A stretch of 64,000 bases of DNA, taken from Paenibacillus sp. 1_12 (lineage in GTDB: Bacteria; Bacillota; Bacilli; Paenibacillales; NBRC-103111). The DNA lies in the NCBI RefSeq assembly GCF_900114475.1, contig NZ_FOTE01000005.1, positions 124,001-188,000 of the forward strand. The letters are read 5' to 3'. Each line of letters opens with the position of its first letter. Positions within the stretch are counted from its first letter, which is position 1. The notes under the pieces were generated by a model. The model did not search any database, was not told the DNA's origin, and saw nothing but the letters and a program-made list of their open reading frames with translations. A program made the position numbers and the translations under genes. This document shows, one piece after another, positions 9,163 through 20,284 of this stretch.

Positions 9163-9187
9163 CAAAAAAGCTTCCATCTAGGAAGCT
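9163..9187 (-). terminator. Intrinsic terminator after the 106-residue stress-type gene
   Basis: On the minus strand AGCTTCC, a 5-nt loop and GGAAGCT form a stem followed by six T residues, 12 nt after the stop codon. It separates the small bicistron from prmA. Confidence 0.8.
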
Positions 9188-9198
9188 CTGTCTATTAG

Positions 9199-9519
9199 TT
9201 ACACGACACCACCACCACTGCGAATCACTCGTAGTGCCTGTTCATAACTCATCTCATCAATAAGTACCGTTAAAAGGGTATCCAACCTGCCATCCCCGTT
9301 AGAAATGGTACTCTCTCTTTCAAAGCTAGCGGTGTTTACCATCTCGGTATCTGCATTATGCTCAGCTGATGTACTCCACTCCATTGCCTCATTAGAAACA
9401 AGATTGGAGCCCAGCTGTTTTATTTGCATATCCCTCACCCGTAATGCATTAAGCTTTGAAATAATACTTTGAGCTTCGGCAGGCGAATGAAAATAGGCCT
9501 GCATGCTTTTTTCAGCCAA
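9199..9519 (-). CDS. Small protein of unknown function, possibly YflT/stress-type
   Basis: A 106-residue soluble protein. The start AYFHSPAEAQSIISKLNALR followed by a predicted strand (DMQIKQLGSN) resembles the beta-alpha-beta opening of YflT-type general stress proteins. The C-terminus LIDEMSYEQALRVIRSGGG looks like a second helix plus loop. The similarity is a pattern judgement only. The start is TTG at 9519 behind a strong GAGGAGGAGG. It lies 25 nt after a YfhD-like gene and is closed by a terminator, so the two probably form a bicistron. Function unknown. Confidence 0.7.
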   Translation of the reverse strand: MAEKSMQAYFHSPAEAQSIISKLNALRVRDMQIKQLGSNLVSNEAMEWSTSAEHNADTEMVNTASFERESTISNGDGRLDTLLTVLIDEMSYEQALRVIRSGGGVV

Positions 9520-9544
9520 GCTGCCTCCTCCTCACAACATCAAA

Positions 9545-9697
9545 TTAGGATTCCTGTCGCTTATCTGCCTCGGCAGCACGATCTACTGCATTCTTATCGT
9601 TTTCATCCGCAAACTCACTACTATAATCTACATCTTCTTTTTTGGCGATAGGTAACTGGTTTCTCGTTGATTTTTCATCTTTTTGCTGCTTTGCCAT
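9545..9697 (-). CDS. YfhD-family small protein (50 residues)
   Basis: A 50-codon gene with an ATG at 9697 preceded by AGTAGGGA, ending in TAA at 9545. The product is hydrophilic; the segment DVDYSSEFADENDKNAVDRA followed by AADKR-like charged residues matches the pattern of the YfhD family (SELAD, then an Ala/Arg/Asp-rich tail) found in Bacillales, often as small spore- or stress-associated proteins. Its role is unknown. It lies between the dnaJ terminator and the 106-residue gene and probably shares a transcript with the latter. Confidence 0.7.
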   Translation of the reverse strand: MAKQQKDEKSTRNQLPIAKKEDVDYSSEFADENDKNAVDRAAEADKRQES

Positions 9698-9773
9698 TTG
9701 TTTTCCCTACTTTCATCTCTCAATTGGTATCCGTTACACCTCATTATTGTTTACCAAGTCCATTTAACTATAC

Positions 9774-9811
9774 AAAAAAAGCACATCAAGCTGAAATCCG
9801 CCTGAGGTGCT
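9774..9811 (-). terminator. Terminator of the hrcA-dnaJ heat-shock operon
   Basis: On the minus strand an imperfect stem (AGCACCTCA paired with TTGATGTGCT, one mismatch) is followed by seven T residues, about 40 nt after the dnaJ stop. It is the only clear terminator after hrcA on this strand until here. Confidence 0.7.
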
Positions 9812-9851
9812 ACTGTAAATGTATTCTACAATTTCATTGCGTATATGGTTA

Positions 9852-10976
9852 TCATTCACCTAAAATAGCTTTTTTCACTTTTTCGAAAAAGGATTGATTC
9901 TGCTCGTGTGTATGTTCACCACTTTGTCGTGAAAATTCACGCAGCAGTTCTCTTTGCTCTTCATTCAGGCTGGTTGGTGTTACAATAATAACCTTGACAT
10001 GCTGGTCGCCTTGACCATAGCCGCGCAAACGAGGAACGCCTTTCCCTTTTAAACGGAAATAGGTGTCTGTTTGGGTACCGGCAGGGATTTTCAGCTTGAC
10101 TTTCTCGGTCAACGTCGGAATCTCAATTTCATCTCCGAGTGCAGCCTGAGTAAACGTAAGCGGAATTTCGCAATAAATATCATCATTTTCACGTTCAAAG
10201 AAGTCATGTGGTTTTACGCGAATGACAACATACAGATCACCTGCAGGACCACCCTTGGAGCCGGCTTCACCTTCACCAGTCACACGCAGCTGTGCGCCAT
10301 CATCTACCCCGGCAGGGATGTTCAGATGAATCGTACGCTGCTTCTTCACTTTACCTGCACCATGGCAGGTTCCGCATTTGTCCTTGATCGTTTGGCCTTG
10401 ACCATTACAAGCTGAACAAACGCGACGGTTCACGATTCTGCCGAACGCCGTGTTTTGCACGACCTCCTGCTGCCCGCTTCCTTTACAAACTGTACATGTA
10501 TCAGGCTTCGTTCCAGGCTTCGCCCCATTACCATGACACGTGTCACAAGTTTCCGTACGTGGAATTTGAATATCCATTTCCTTGCCAAATACCGCTTCCT
10601 TGAACTCGATCGTCATCGTATACTGCAGATCGTTACCACGCTGCGGTGCATTCGGATTACGTCGTTGTCCTCCACCTTGACCACCGAAGAACATATCGAA
10701 CAAATCGCCAAAGCCTCCGCCAAAATCGGCACCGCCTCCGCCGCCCATGCCCTGATTCGGATCTACGTGACCGAAGCGGTCATATTGCGCTTTTTTCTGA
10801 TCATCGCCCAATACATCATACGCTTCTTTGGCTTCCTTGAACTTGCTTTCCGCATCCGCTGCTTTATTCACATCGGGATGATACTGGCGAGCCATTTGGC
10901 GATATGCTTTTTTGATCTCGTCCTGCGAGGCATTCTTGCTTAGTCCAAGAACCTCGTAATAATCACGTTTACTCAT
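9852..10976 (-). CDS. dnaJ: Chaperone protein DnaJ
   Basis: A 374-residue type I Hsp40 co-chaperone that delivers substrates to DnaK and stimulates its ATPase. The J domain (about 4-70) has the HPD motif (YHPDVNK). A Gly/Phe region rich in GGGGG and FGGGFGD follows. Then come four CxxCxGxG zinc motifs ([32 protein letters not shown]) and the C-terminal substrate-binding domains. The start is ATG at 10976 with AGGAG upstream. Last gene of the CIRCE-controlled operon. Confidence 0.97.
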   Translation of the reverse strand: MSKRDYYEVLGLSKNASQDEIKKAYRQMARQYHPDVNKAADAESKFKEAKEAYDVLGDDQKKAQYDRFGHVDPNQGMGGGGGADFGGGFGDLFDMFFGGQGGGQRRNPNAPQRGNDLQYTMTIEFKEAVFGKEMDIQIPRTETCDTCHGNGAKPGTKPDTCTVCKGSGQQEVVQNTAFGRIVNRRVCSACNGQGQTIKDKCGTCHGAGKVKKQRTIHLNIPAGVDDGAQLRVTGEGEAGSKGGPAGDLYVVIRVKPHDFFERENDDIYCEIPLTFTQAALGDEIEIPTLTEKVKLKIPAGTQTDTYFRLKGKGVPRLRGYGQGDQHVKVIIVTPTSLNEEQRELLREFSRQSGEHTHEQNQSFFEKVKKAILGE

Positions 10977-11011
10977 CGTTCCACTCCTATTCTTCTAACC
11001 ACAAACGGAAA

Positions 11012-11036
11012 GTCAAAGCCTGTAAACGGCTTTGAC
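11012..11036 (-). repeat. Perfect 9-bp inverted repeat between dnaK and dnaJ
   Basis: GTCAAAGCC and GGCTTTGAC flank a 7-nt loop in the dnaK-dnaJ gap. On the minus strand only three T residues follow, so full termination is unlikely. A partial terminator or an mRNA processing/stability stem that tunes the DnaK to DnaJ ratio is plausible. Confidence 0.6.
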
Positions 11037-11067
11037 CTTCATCTTGCCTATGTTTTTCAAGAATAAA

Positions 11068-13041
<1,974 letters not shown>

Positions 13042-13127
13042 TCACGAACACAATAACTATACAAACAGTCCGCATTCCTACGGTTATGCTTTTTTAGATA
13101 CTGGAATGAATTCTTGTTTAATAAATC

Positions 13128-13709
13128 CTAAGAGCTTACTTGAACCATTGCCGGGCGCAGCACCCGATCTTTGAGCAGGTAGCCTTTTTGAATTTCACTT
13201 ACAACAATACCCTCTTCATGCTCATCAGAATCAACTTGCATAATGGCTTGATGGAACTCTGGATTAAATGGCTGTCCGATGGATTCCATTTGCTTCAGGC
13301 CTTCACCTGAAAGGGCTTGGTCCAGCTGACGGTAGATCATATCTACACCCTTCAGCAAAGCTTCATAATCATTGCCTTCTCTGCCTGCAGCCAGAGCGCG
13401 TTCAAAGTTATCCATAACAGGTAAAAGCTGCTCAATAACCTTTTGGGAGGCGTATTTCGCAAACTCCTCCTTCTCTAGACGGGTTCTTCTTCTAAAGTTG
13501 TCATAATCAGCTTGTGTCCGTAAAGAACGTTGGTAGTTTTCTTCCGATTGTTGGCGGAGCTGCAGCAGCTCCTGTTCTTGAGGATCAGCTTGCTCGGATT
13601 GAGCCGCTTCATTATCAAAGGAAGTGTTAACTGTTTCTTCGGTATATTTAGCATCTGCTTGCTCAGCATCTGCGTTACCTTCAAATGGTTTTTTTTGTTC
13701 TGTACTCAA
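13128..13709 (-). CDS. grpE: Nucleotide exchange factor GrpE
   Basis: A 193-residue exchange factor for DnaK. An acidic, disordered N-terminus (1-55) is followed by a long coiled-coil helix (LLQLRQQSEENYQRSLRTQA, then DYDNFRRRTRLEKEE). The C-terminal beta domain contains GQPFNPEFHQAIMQV and the end LLKDRVLRPAMVQVS. The start is TTG at 13709 with AAGGAGGTGA upstream; no ATG fits. The 100-nt gap to the chaperonin gene has a weak possible promoter (TTGCTT, 18 nt, TAATAT), so grpE-dnaK-dnaJ might also be transcribed without the chaperonin gene. Confidence 0.95.
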   Translation of the reverse strand: MSTEQKKPFEGNADAEQADAKYTEETVNTSFDNEAAQSEQADPQEQELLQLRQQSEENYQRSLRTQADYDNFRRRTRLEKEEFAKYASQKVIEQLLPVMDNFERALAAGREGNDYEALLKGVDMIYRQLDQALSGEGLKQMESIGQPFNPEFHQAIMQVDSDEHEEGIVVSEIQKGYLLKDRVLRPAMVQVSS

Positions 13710-13808
13710 TGTCTGTCACCTCCTTAATCGAATCTACTTGACTCTATATTAACCATGCATGTGAGCTTTAAGCAAGTTTGGACTTCCACTCACGATGCTG
13801 ATGGGTAG

Positions 13809-15347
13809 CTACTCTTCTGCGCGCGGCTTCATCTTGATGACTGTATGTATACGCAGAATGGCAGCCGCAACCTCACCAGCAGCATGCAGCGCATGCAATT
13901 TCACATCAGCCGGATCGACAATGCCATATTCAAGCATATCGATAATCGTGCCATTATCACAATTCACACCCAATGAATCCGAACCGGAAGCGATTTGCGC
14001 TGCTTTGACTTCCTCCACCTTTTCCAGTGGATTGTAACCCGCATTCACAACAATTTGGGCAAGTGGCTTACGTAAGGCTTGGGCAACAGCTGTAATCCCG
14101 AAGCCCTCCATCCCTTGGACGGTCTCACGCAGGCGGTCCAATTCATAAGCAGCAGACAATTCTGCAGCACCACCGCCAGGCAAGCACCCGCCGCGCAGCG
14201 CAGCCTGCATGGCAGCTGCAGCATCCTTGGCGATACGCAGACGCTCGCCAACTACCTCGCTCGTGCTTGCGCCTACAATAACGGTCACCTGCGCGCGTCC
14301 TTTGCCTTCGGATATGCGAACACATTCCAGACGCTCGTCGTAGGATACTCGACCAGCGTAGCCCAGATAACCGGCAAGCTCATTCGCCGGTTTATACAAT
14401 CCGCTGCGGCGTATAGGACGAGCTTCGGTATACTCGCATACGAGTCGAAGCTCGCGGCGCGGAACCCGCTGCACGACCATGATTCCGTGGTCGGTGCAGA
14501 ACTGCTCTGCTTCCGCGTTGACTCCGCGGTCAGCGAGAATAAGACCGATCTTCAGCTCGACTAGCTTGTCGAGCGACTGACGAAATTGCTCCTTCAGCTG
14601 CATCTGCTTCTGAAAGCCCGCTTCAGTCATCAATGCTTCTTCATCAATGACTTCAGGCTCAAAAGCATCCTGAATAATCAGTACAGATGCGGGTACTGGC
14701 GGAAAATCGGTTTGTGTGTTAGCAGGTATCTTTTGTATAAGCAGCCCAGGCCATACCTCACTAACTGCTTTTTTATGAGAAATCACCACATCCGCAAAGC
14801 GGAAGCTGTCTTCTTGAAGCTTATTGGCGCCTAATTGATTTGCACCCTCAAGAATAAGCTTCGCCAAATCGGTATGCTCACGTCCGGCTATATAACCGAT
14901 CCGGTACAGAAGCGGGTCATCCAAACCATTAATCATTCGGCTGCGCCTAGCAAGAAGCTTTATTGCAGCTGAAATTCCTTCTTGAATACCTTTGACGATT
15001 TTGGCAACGGGTACTCCCCTTGTCACCTGAGCTACGCCTTCTGCCACAAGGGCTCCAGCGAGCACAGTAGCTGTTGTAGTCCCATCGCCAACATGCTCTT
15101 GCTGTGAACGTGCAACCTGTATCAGTAAACGCGCAGCAGGGTGTGTAACGTCCATCTTTTCCAAAATGGTAACACCATCATTTGTAATGATTACCTCTCC
15201 CTGTGCACCCACGAGCATCGTATCAAGCCCTTTGGGACCAAGAGTTCCCTCAACAGCTGAGCAAATAGCTCGAATCGCCCCTGCATTGTTGAGTATAGTA
15301 GCAAACGCGTCATCGCCTTCGCTTGATATCGGCTTTACCGGATTCAT
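13809..15347 (-). CDS. Archaeal-like (group III) chaperonin, thermosome/TCP-1 family
   Basis: A 512-residue chaperonin related to archaeal thermosomes, not GroEL. The equatorial ATP site shows GTLGPKGLDTMLV (34-46), TNDGVTILEKMDVTHPAA (55-72) and GDGTTT (87-92, Asp88). The catalytic-type Asp375 lies in AKDAAAAM, followed by GGGAAELSAAYEL (from 391). A helix-rich insertion in the apical domain (EVIDEEALMTEAGFQKQMQL, then KEQFRQSLDKLVE) corresponds to the built-in lid of group II chaperonins, so no GroES partner is expected. The ATG at 15347 overlaps the hrcA stop (ATGA), implying coupled translation. Group III chaperonins located in bacterial dnaK operons were described in Carboxydothermus hydrogenoformans. 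Whether this cell also has GroEL cannot be seen. Confidence 0.93.
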   Translation of the reverse strand: MNPVKPISSEGDDAFATILNNAGAIRAICSAVEGTLGPKGLDTMLVGAQGEVIITNDGVTILEKMDVTHPAARLLIQVARSQQEHVGDGTTTATVLAGALVAEGVAQVTRGVPVAKIVKGIQEGISAAIKLLARRSRMINGLDDPLLYRIGYIAGREHTDLAKLILEGANQLGANKLQEDSFRFADVVISHKKAVSEVWPGLLIQKIPANTQTDFPPVPASVLIIQDAFEPEVIDEEALMTEAGFQKQMQLKEQFRQSLDKLVELKIGLILADRGVNAEAEQFCTDHGIMVVQRVPRRELRLVCEYTEARPIRRSGLYKPANELAGYLGYAGRVSYDERLECVRISEGKGRAQVTVIVGASTSEVVGERLRIAKDAAAAMQAALRGGCLPGGGAAELSAAYELDRLRETVQGMEGFGITAVAQALRKPLAQIVVNAGYNPLEKVEEVKAAQIASGSDSLGVNCDNGTIIDMLEYGIVDPADVKLHALHAAGEVAAAILRIHTVIKMKPRAEE

Positions 15348-16366
15348 TTGTACCATCGCTCCAAAACCAACGTCATATCTTTGGATAAATGAGTCAGCAG
15401 ATTCATAACCTTGCCATAATCCATACGGGTTGGACCCAGAATACCTATTGTACCCAGATTTTTACCTTCAATCGTATAAGAAGCGGTAATCAAGCTGCAG
15501 TCATTGATCGCGGCCACCGAGTTCTCGCTGCCGATTCTCACCTGGATACCTGCTCCAGTTCCCGTAAACAGCTTCACCAAAGCGGGTGTTTCTGCCAGCA
15601 GATCGAGAATGTTTTTAACCTTTTCCATATCCCGAAATTCTGGCTGAGTCAGCATGTTCGTTGTGCCACCGAGAAATATTCGGTCTTCCTCACCCTGATC
15701 AATAACACTGTTAAGCATAGTAAGCAGTTCCTCATATCCTGACACATAGCTGCGCATTTCCTCTCCAATCTCTGTATAGAGCTTGGATTTGAATTGCAGC
15801 AAAGGGATGTTCTGCATACGTGCATTCAATAGATTGACGAACTTTTCAATTTCAGACATCGGAATGCCTTCAGGAATCGTCACGGTTTTGTTCTCAACCT
15901 GCCCGCTGTTCGTAACAATAATCGCAACTGCCGTCCGATCGCTCAAAGGCACGATCTGTAAGTGTCGCAGTGTTGTATTGAACATTTCGGGACCCATAAC
16001 TATGGATGTATAATTCGTTAAGTTTGACAATATAGAGGCAACATGTTGAATGACTTGCTCCATTTCCTGCATTTTTTCAGCAAAAAACAGCTTTAACACA
16101 TCGACCTCTTGATTGGCAATGCCGTAAGGAATCAGATGATCCACATAATAACGGTAGCCTTTGTGAGAAGGAATACGGCCTGCCGAAGTATGCGGCTGCT
16201 CTAGAAATCCCATTTCTTCCAAATCCGACATTTCATTACGTATCGTAGCAGGGCTGAATCCTACATTTCCTCGTTTGGAAATGCTTCTGGAGCCAACCGG
16301 TTCTGCCGAACGGATGTAGTCGTCTACGATGGCACTGAGAATTTGACGTTGGCGTTCGGTTAGCAT
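15344..16366 (-). CDS. hrcA: Heat-inducible transcription repressor HrcA
   Basis: A 340-residue repressor of class I heat-shock genes that binds CIRCE and is itself assisted by chaperonin in Bacillus. The N-terminal winged helix is visible (MLTERQRQILSAIVDDYIRS, SPATIRNEMSDLEEMGFLEQ, HTSAGRIPSHKGYRYYVD), followed by a GAF-like domain and the C-terminal VLGPTRMDYGKVM. The start is ATG at 16366 with GGAGGG upstream; an in-frame extension to 16408 is not typical. First gene of the operon and preceded by a perfect CIRCE. In Bacillus GroEL helps HrcA fold; here the adjacent archaeal-like chaperonin might do so (inference). Confidence 0.96.
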   Translation of the reverse strand: MLTERQRQILSAIVDDYIRSAEPVGSRSISKRGNVGFSPATIRNEMSDLEEMGFLEQPHTSAGRIPSHKGYRYYVDHLIPYGIANQEVDVLKLFFAEKMQEMEQVIQHVASILSNLTNYTSIVMGPEMFNTTLRHLQIVPLSDRTAVAIIVTNSGQVENKTVTIPEGIPMSEIEKFVNLLNARMQNIPLLQFKSKLYTEIGEEMRSYVSGYEELLTMLNSVIDQGEEDRIFLGGTTNMLTQPEFRDMEKVKNILDLLAETPALVKLFTGTGAGIQVRIGSENSVAAINDCSLITASYTIEGKNLGTIGILGPTRMDYGKVMNLLTHLSKDMTLVLERWYK

Positions 16367-16431
16367 GTTCAACCCTCCAAAGTTTTTAAAAGTGAAATGA
16401 TCCTTCAATCAATCATGTTTGATTTCAGATG

Positions 16432-16458
16432 TTAGCACTCATATCTGTCGAGTGCTAA
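16432..16458 (-). promoter_or_regulatory. CIRCE operator of the hrcA operon
   Basis: TTAGCACTC, nine bases, GAGTGCTAA: a perfect match to the CIRCE consensus bound by HrcA. It lies between the promoter and hrcA, about 65 nt upstream of the start codon. The whole operon, including the chaperonin, should be derepressed by heat or protein unfolding. Confidence 0.97.
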
Positions 16459-16469
16459 TTCATAATACA

Positions 16470-16498
16470 AAAATAACAGACCCGGAGGTCTGTGTCAA
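16470..16498 (-). promoter_or_regulatory. Candidate sigma-A promoter of hrcA operon, with upstream gene's terminator in the spacer
   Basis: TTGACA (16493-16498) and TATTTT (16470-16475) are separated by 17 nt, with the CIRCE beginning just downstream. The spacer contains the stem ACAGACC/GGTCTGT, followed by a T-rich tail, which also looks like the intrinsic terminator of the GNAT gene ending at 16500. Terminator and promoter thus seem to share the same bases. Confidence 0.6.
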
Positions 16499-16499
16499 G

Positions 16500-16961
16500 T
16501 CAATCCAGCCGCTTCAAAACGGCAATTTCGTCACAGCAGTGCTGCTTTTTACAATGAATACAGTCTCTCCATACTTTCTCGGGGAAAATTTCCTTCTCCA
16601 CGACCGTAAAGCCGTTTCTTTCGAAGAACCTCACCTCATAAGTCAAAGCCATAACCTTAGGTATATGCTGAGCCCTCGCCTCTTCAATCAGAAAATCGAC
16701 AAGCGCGTTTCCGATTCCCTGACCCTTGTAGCCCTGCGTTACCCCAAGCGAGCGGATCTCCACTAAATCTTGACCAAGACGGGTAAGAGAACCGCAACCA
16801 ACCAAACGTTCCTCTATGAAAGCCACAACAAAGGTATCAATCTGTGCAATAAGCACCTCTCGGGACCTTGGCAGCATAATTCCTTGTTCCGCATATCCCT
16901 GTATAATATCAAATAAAATATCAACGTCCTCAGGCGTTGCCTTTCTGCACACAACAGTCAT
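16500..16961 (-). CDS. GNAT N-acetyltransferase (short ArgA-like)
   Basis: A 153-residue GNAT-fold acetyltransferase. The acetyl-CoA loop is GVTQGYKGQGIGNALVDFLI (Q/RxxGxG/A form), followed by FFERNGFTVVEKE. The C-terminus KVWRDCIHCKKQHCCDEIAV matches short amino-acid N-acetyltransferases related to N-acetylglutamate synthase, which end in a similar Cys-rich segment. A role in glutamate acetylation is possible but not shown by context. The start is ATG at 16961, with GGTGG upstream. It lies 90 nt downstream of hemW in the same direction. Confidence 0.75.
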   Translation of the reverse strand: MTVVCRKATPEDVDILFDIIQGYAEQGIMLPRSREVLIAQIDTFVVAFIEERLVGCGSLTRLGQDLVEIRSLGVTQGYKGQGIGNALVDFLIEEARAQHIPKVMALTYEVRFFERNGFTVVEKEIFPEKVWRDCIHCKKQHCCDEIAVLKRLD

Positions 16962-17050
16962 AGAAAAACCACCATTCACAAAAAAATTATTATGAATAAA
17001 TATACAACAAAACGTATAAAATATCCATAAAAAATTTTGCTGCAAACTTT

Positions 17051-18214
17051 CTATTCTACCGGAATGCTTAAAAATTCACCGAATACCTCATTGCCCAATA
17101 ATACACCCTTCTCGGTTAACTGGTATCCATCCTCCGTAGCAGCCAGCAGCTTTTGATCCATCAATTTATTCAAATGGCCGCCAAACACCGCTTCCAGCTC
17201 CAGACCAAATTGACGCCTGAAGTCAGTACGCTTCACACCACTCAACAACCTCAGACCTACCATCATAAAATCCTCAATCGCTTCCTGCTCGCTGATCGCA
17301 TATTCCTCCAATAAAGGCCGACCCTTCTGTGTTGCATCAATATACGCCTGAACGCCTTTGATGTTCACATGTCGATTCCCATGCATATAGCCATGCGCCC
17401 CGGCTCCCAAACCGTAGTAGCTGCGGTTCAGCCAGTACATGCTGTTATGGCGGCTCTCCTTACCTGGTTTGGAAAAATTACTGATTTCGTATTGCGAATA
17501 GCCCGCCTCTTTCAATCGCTTCATAATCAGCAGGAACATATCCAACTCATCATCTTCATCAGGAAGAGGCAGCAGGTTCTTTTGATACAGATTGTGGAAC
17601 AACGTGTTTTCCTCAACCTTAAGACCATAAATCGAATAGTGCGGCAGCCCCAGCGCAAGTGCTTTGTCCAGAGTATCATTCATAACGGGAACCGTCTGAT
17701 TAGGCAGCCCAAACATTAAGTCGATCGACATATTCGTGAAGCCAACCTCCCGCGCATTCTCAATACTACGATATACATCATCAGTATTGTGAATCCGACC
17801 GATTCCTTCCAGCAGCGCATTATCGAACGATTGAACACCAAAGCTGATTCGATTCACGCCGCCCTCCTTCATGGCCTGCAGCTTTTCCTTGTCAGTGGTG
17901 CCTGGATTGGCCTCCATTGAAAATTCCAGCTCAGCAGACTTTTCAGGAAAATACGTGTGCACTCGTTTCAGGAAGCTTTCCATCTGATCTGGCAGCAATA
18001 CGGTCGGTGTGCCCCCTCCAACGAATATCGTTTGGATTTCACCAGGTGGAATCAGCTTTACGGTTCGTTCCATTTCCCGCTCCAGCGCATCTAGATAGTC
18101 CATCACAGGCTGGCCTTTCAATATATAGGAATTAAAATCGCAATAGTGACACTTATTGGTACAAAATGGAATGTGTATATATAACGCTTGTGGTGTTTCT
18201 TCACGTTGAATCAT
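17051..18214 (-). CDS. hemW: Radical SAM heme chaperone HemW
   Basis: A 387-residue radical-SAM protein formerly called oxygen-independent coproporphyrinogen III oxidase. The cluster motif is C18-x3-C22-x2-C25 (HIPFCTNKCHYCDF), followed by FVGGGTPT and the C-terminal HemN-like domain. The CxxxCxxC form without the extra HemN cysteine, and its place between lepA and hrcA, support HemW (heme insertion chaperone) rather than HemN. The start is ATG at 18214 with AAGGAGA upstream; an in-frame ATG at 18232 contains the ribosome site. Confidence 0.9.
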   Translation of the reverse strand: MIQREETPQALYIHIPFCTNKCHYCDFNSYILKGQPVMDYLDALEREMERTVKLIPPGEIQTIFVGGGTPTVLLPDQMESFLKRVHTYFPEKSAELEFSMEANPGTTDKEKLQAMKEGGVNRISFGVQSFDNALLEGIGRIHNTDDVYRSIENAREVGFTNMSIDLMFGLPNQTVPVMNDTLDKALALGLPHYSIYGLKVEENTLFHNLYQKNLLPLPDEDDELDMFLLIMKRLKEAGYSQYEISNFSKPGKESRHNSMYWLNRSYYGLGAGAHGYMHGNRHVNIKGVQAYIDATQKGRPLLEEYAISEQEAIEDFMMVGLRLLSGVKRTDFRRQFGLELEAVFGGHLNKLMDQKLLAATEDGYQLTEKGVLLGNEVFGEFLSIPVE

Positions 18215-18276
18215 CGGATATCTCCTTTCCATTACGACTGCACCATTTTAGCCGGTCGACCTTCAATGACGTCAAA

Positions 18277-18302
18277 AGCAGGTGCTTGACCAAGCACCTG
18301 CT
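18277..18302 (-). terminator. Perfect 12-bp hairpin terminator after lepA
   Basis: AGCAGGTGCTTG and its exact complement CAAGCACCTGCT are separated by only 2 nt. On the minus strand four T residues follow. It lies 17 nt after the lepA stop codon and ahead of hemW. Confidence 0.75.
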
Positions 18303-18318
18303 CCCAGCGACTTACCAG

Positions 18319-20130
18319 CTACTCATCGAGTCTTAACACGGCCATGAACGCTTCTTGTGGTACTTCAACGTTACCAACCTGCTTCATCCGTTTTTTACCT
18401 TCTTTTTGCTTATCCAACAGCTTACGCTTACGGGAAATATCACCGCCGTAGCATTTGGCAAGTACGTTTTTACGCATCGCTTTAACGGTTTCACGAGAAA
18501 TGATTTTTTGACCGATAGCTGCTTGAATAGGTACTTCAAACATTTGCCGCGGTATAAGCTCCTTCAGCTTTTCACAAATGATGCGTCCGCGATTGAAGGC
18601 GCGATCTCTATGCACGATGAAAGAAAGAGCATCCACCTGTTCGCCATTGAGCATGATGTCCATTTTGACCAGATTGGATTGCTTGTACCCTGACACTACA
18701 TAGTCAAACGAAGCATAACCTTTCGTGCTTGATTTGAGTTGATCAAAAAAATCATATACAATCTCGGACAACGGAATGTTATATGAAAGCGTAACACGCG
18801 TAGTATCCAAATATTCCATATTTATAAATTCGCCACGTTTATTTTGACATAGCTCCATAATCGCGCCTACATAGTCATTAGGTACAATTACAGACGCCAC
18901 TACGTAAGGCTCTTCCACATAATCGATTTTTCCTGTTTCTGGGAACATCGATGGATTGTCGATCGTTAGTACTTCACCGTTCGTCTGCGTCACTTTGAAT
19001 ATAACGCTTGGTGCTGTCGTTATTAACGGGATATTGAACTCACGCTCAATCCGCTCTTGAATAACATCCATGTGCAGCAAGCCGAGAAAGCCACAGCGGA
19101 AGCCGAAGCCCAGTGCCGTCGAGCTCTCGGGCTCAAAGCTTAACGAAGCATCATTCAGCTGCAGCTTGCCAAGCGCTTCACGAAGATCGTTATATTCCGT
19201 ACTTTCAATCGGATACAAGCCGCAGAATACCATCGGATTGATCTTCCGGTAACCAGGAAGCGCCTCTAGTGCAGGATTTTTGGCATCTGTAACGGTATCC
19301 CCTACACGTGTATCGCCAACATGTTTAATCCCTGCGACTATGAAACCAACATCCCCGATATTCAATGTATCGACAATCGTCATTCTTGGCATAAAGGCCC
19401 CGACCTCGATGACCTCGAATACTTTTTCCGTAGCCATAAATTTAATCTTCGAGCCTGCTTTAATCGCTCCGTCCATGACACGAACATACACGATAACACC
19501 TTTATAAGGATCATAATGAGAGTCGAAAATAAGCGCCTTGAGCGGCTGATCCGTATCACCCGACGGTGCCGGAACTTTTTTGACCACCTGCTCCAAAATT
19601 TCCTTAATCCCGATGCCTGCCTTGGCAGATGCTAACACTGCCTCGCTTGTGTCCAGTCCAATTACATCCTCGATCTCCTGCTTGACCCGTTCAGGATCAG
19701 CACTCGGCAAATCGATTTTATTGATCACTGGTAAAATTTCAAGGTTGTTGTCCAATGCCAGATACACATTTGCCAGCGTTTGAGCTTCTATACCCTGTGC
19801 AGCATCTACAACTAGCAGCGCACCCTCACAGGCTGCAAGACTCCGCGACACCTCATACGTAAAGTCGACATGTCCGGGTGTATCGATTAAATTTAAAATA
19901 TAGTTTTCCCCGTCATCTGCACGATACTCCAATCGAACGGCCTGCAGCTTAATGGTAATACCCCGCTCACGCTCCAGATCCATTTGATCCAGTACCTGTT
20001 CCTGCATTTCTCTAGATGAAAGAGCACCCGTATATTCCAATATCCGGTCGGCCAATGTCGATTTCCCGTGGTCGATATGGGCAATTATTGAAAAGTTTCT
20101 AATCATTTTCTGTCTGGCATGAATATCCAT
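18319..20130 (-). CDS. lepA: Elongation factor 4 (back-translocase LepA)
   Basis: A 603-residue ribosomal GTPase. The G domain shows AHIDHGKST (17-25), [19 protein letters not shown] and SAKAGIG. Domains II, III and V follow, with the EF4-specific C-terminal domain ([20 protein letters not shown], then [20 protein letters not shown]). Length and ends are typical. It acts on the ribosome under stress and during initiation. The start is ATG at 20130, with a GTGAGGG-like site upstream. Confidence 0.97.
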   Translation of the reverse strand: MDIHARQKMIRNFSIIAHIDHGKSTLADRILEYTGALSSREMQEQVLDQMDLERERGITIKLQAVRLEYRADDGENYILNLIDTPGHVDFTYEVSRSLAACEGALLVVDAAQGIEAQTLANVYLALDNNLEILPVINKIDLPSADPERVKQEIEDVIGLDTSEAVLASAKAGIGIKEILEQVVKKVPAPSGDTDQPLKALIFDSHYDPYKGVIVYVRVMDGAIKAGSKIKFMATEKVFEVIEVGAFMPRMTIVDTLNIGDVGFIVAGIKHVGDTRVGDTVTDAKNPALEALPGYRKINPMVFCGLYPIESTEYNDLREALGKLQLNDASLSFEPESSTALGFGFRCGFLGLLHMDVIQERIEREFNIPLITTAPSVIFKVTQTNGEVLTIDNPSMFPETGKIDYVEEPYVVASVIVPNDYVGAIMELCQNKRGEFINMEYLDTTRVTLSYNIPLSEIVYDFFDQLKSSTKGYASFDYVVSGYKQSNLVKMDIMLNGEQVDALSFIVHRDRAFNRGRIICEKLKELIPRQMFEVPIQAAIGQKIISRETVKAMRKNVLAKCYGGDISRKRKLLDKQKEGKKRMKQVGNVEVPQEAFMAVLRLDE

Positions 20131-20284
20131 GTAAGTTGACCCTCACTAACCTGCAAATTTAACAATTCTTCTAATTATAGCAGGTGTGCGGTTATGCGGC
20201 AATGGAGTCCGGCATCGTAATCACATCCGTGGTTCTAAAGACTTCCGCTGGAGGCCATTAACAATCCGAGCTATGAGCATTCAC

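Noticed and set aside
18277-18302. Perfect 26-bp palindrome as a repressor operator
   Set aside because: Its place directly after the lepA stop with T residues following fits an intrinsic terminator better.
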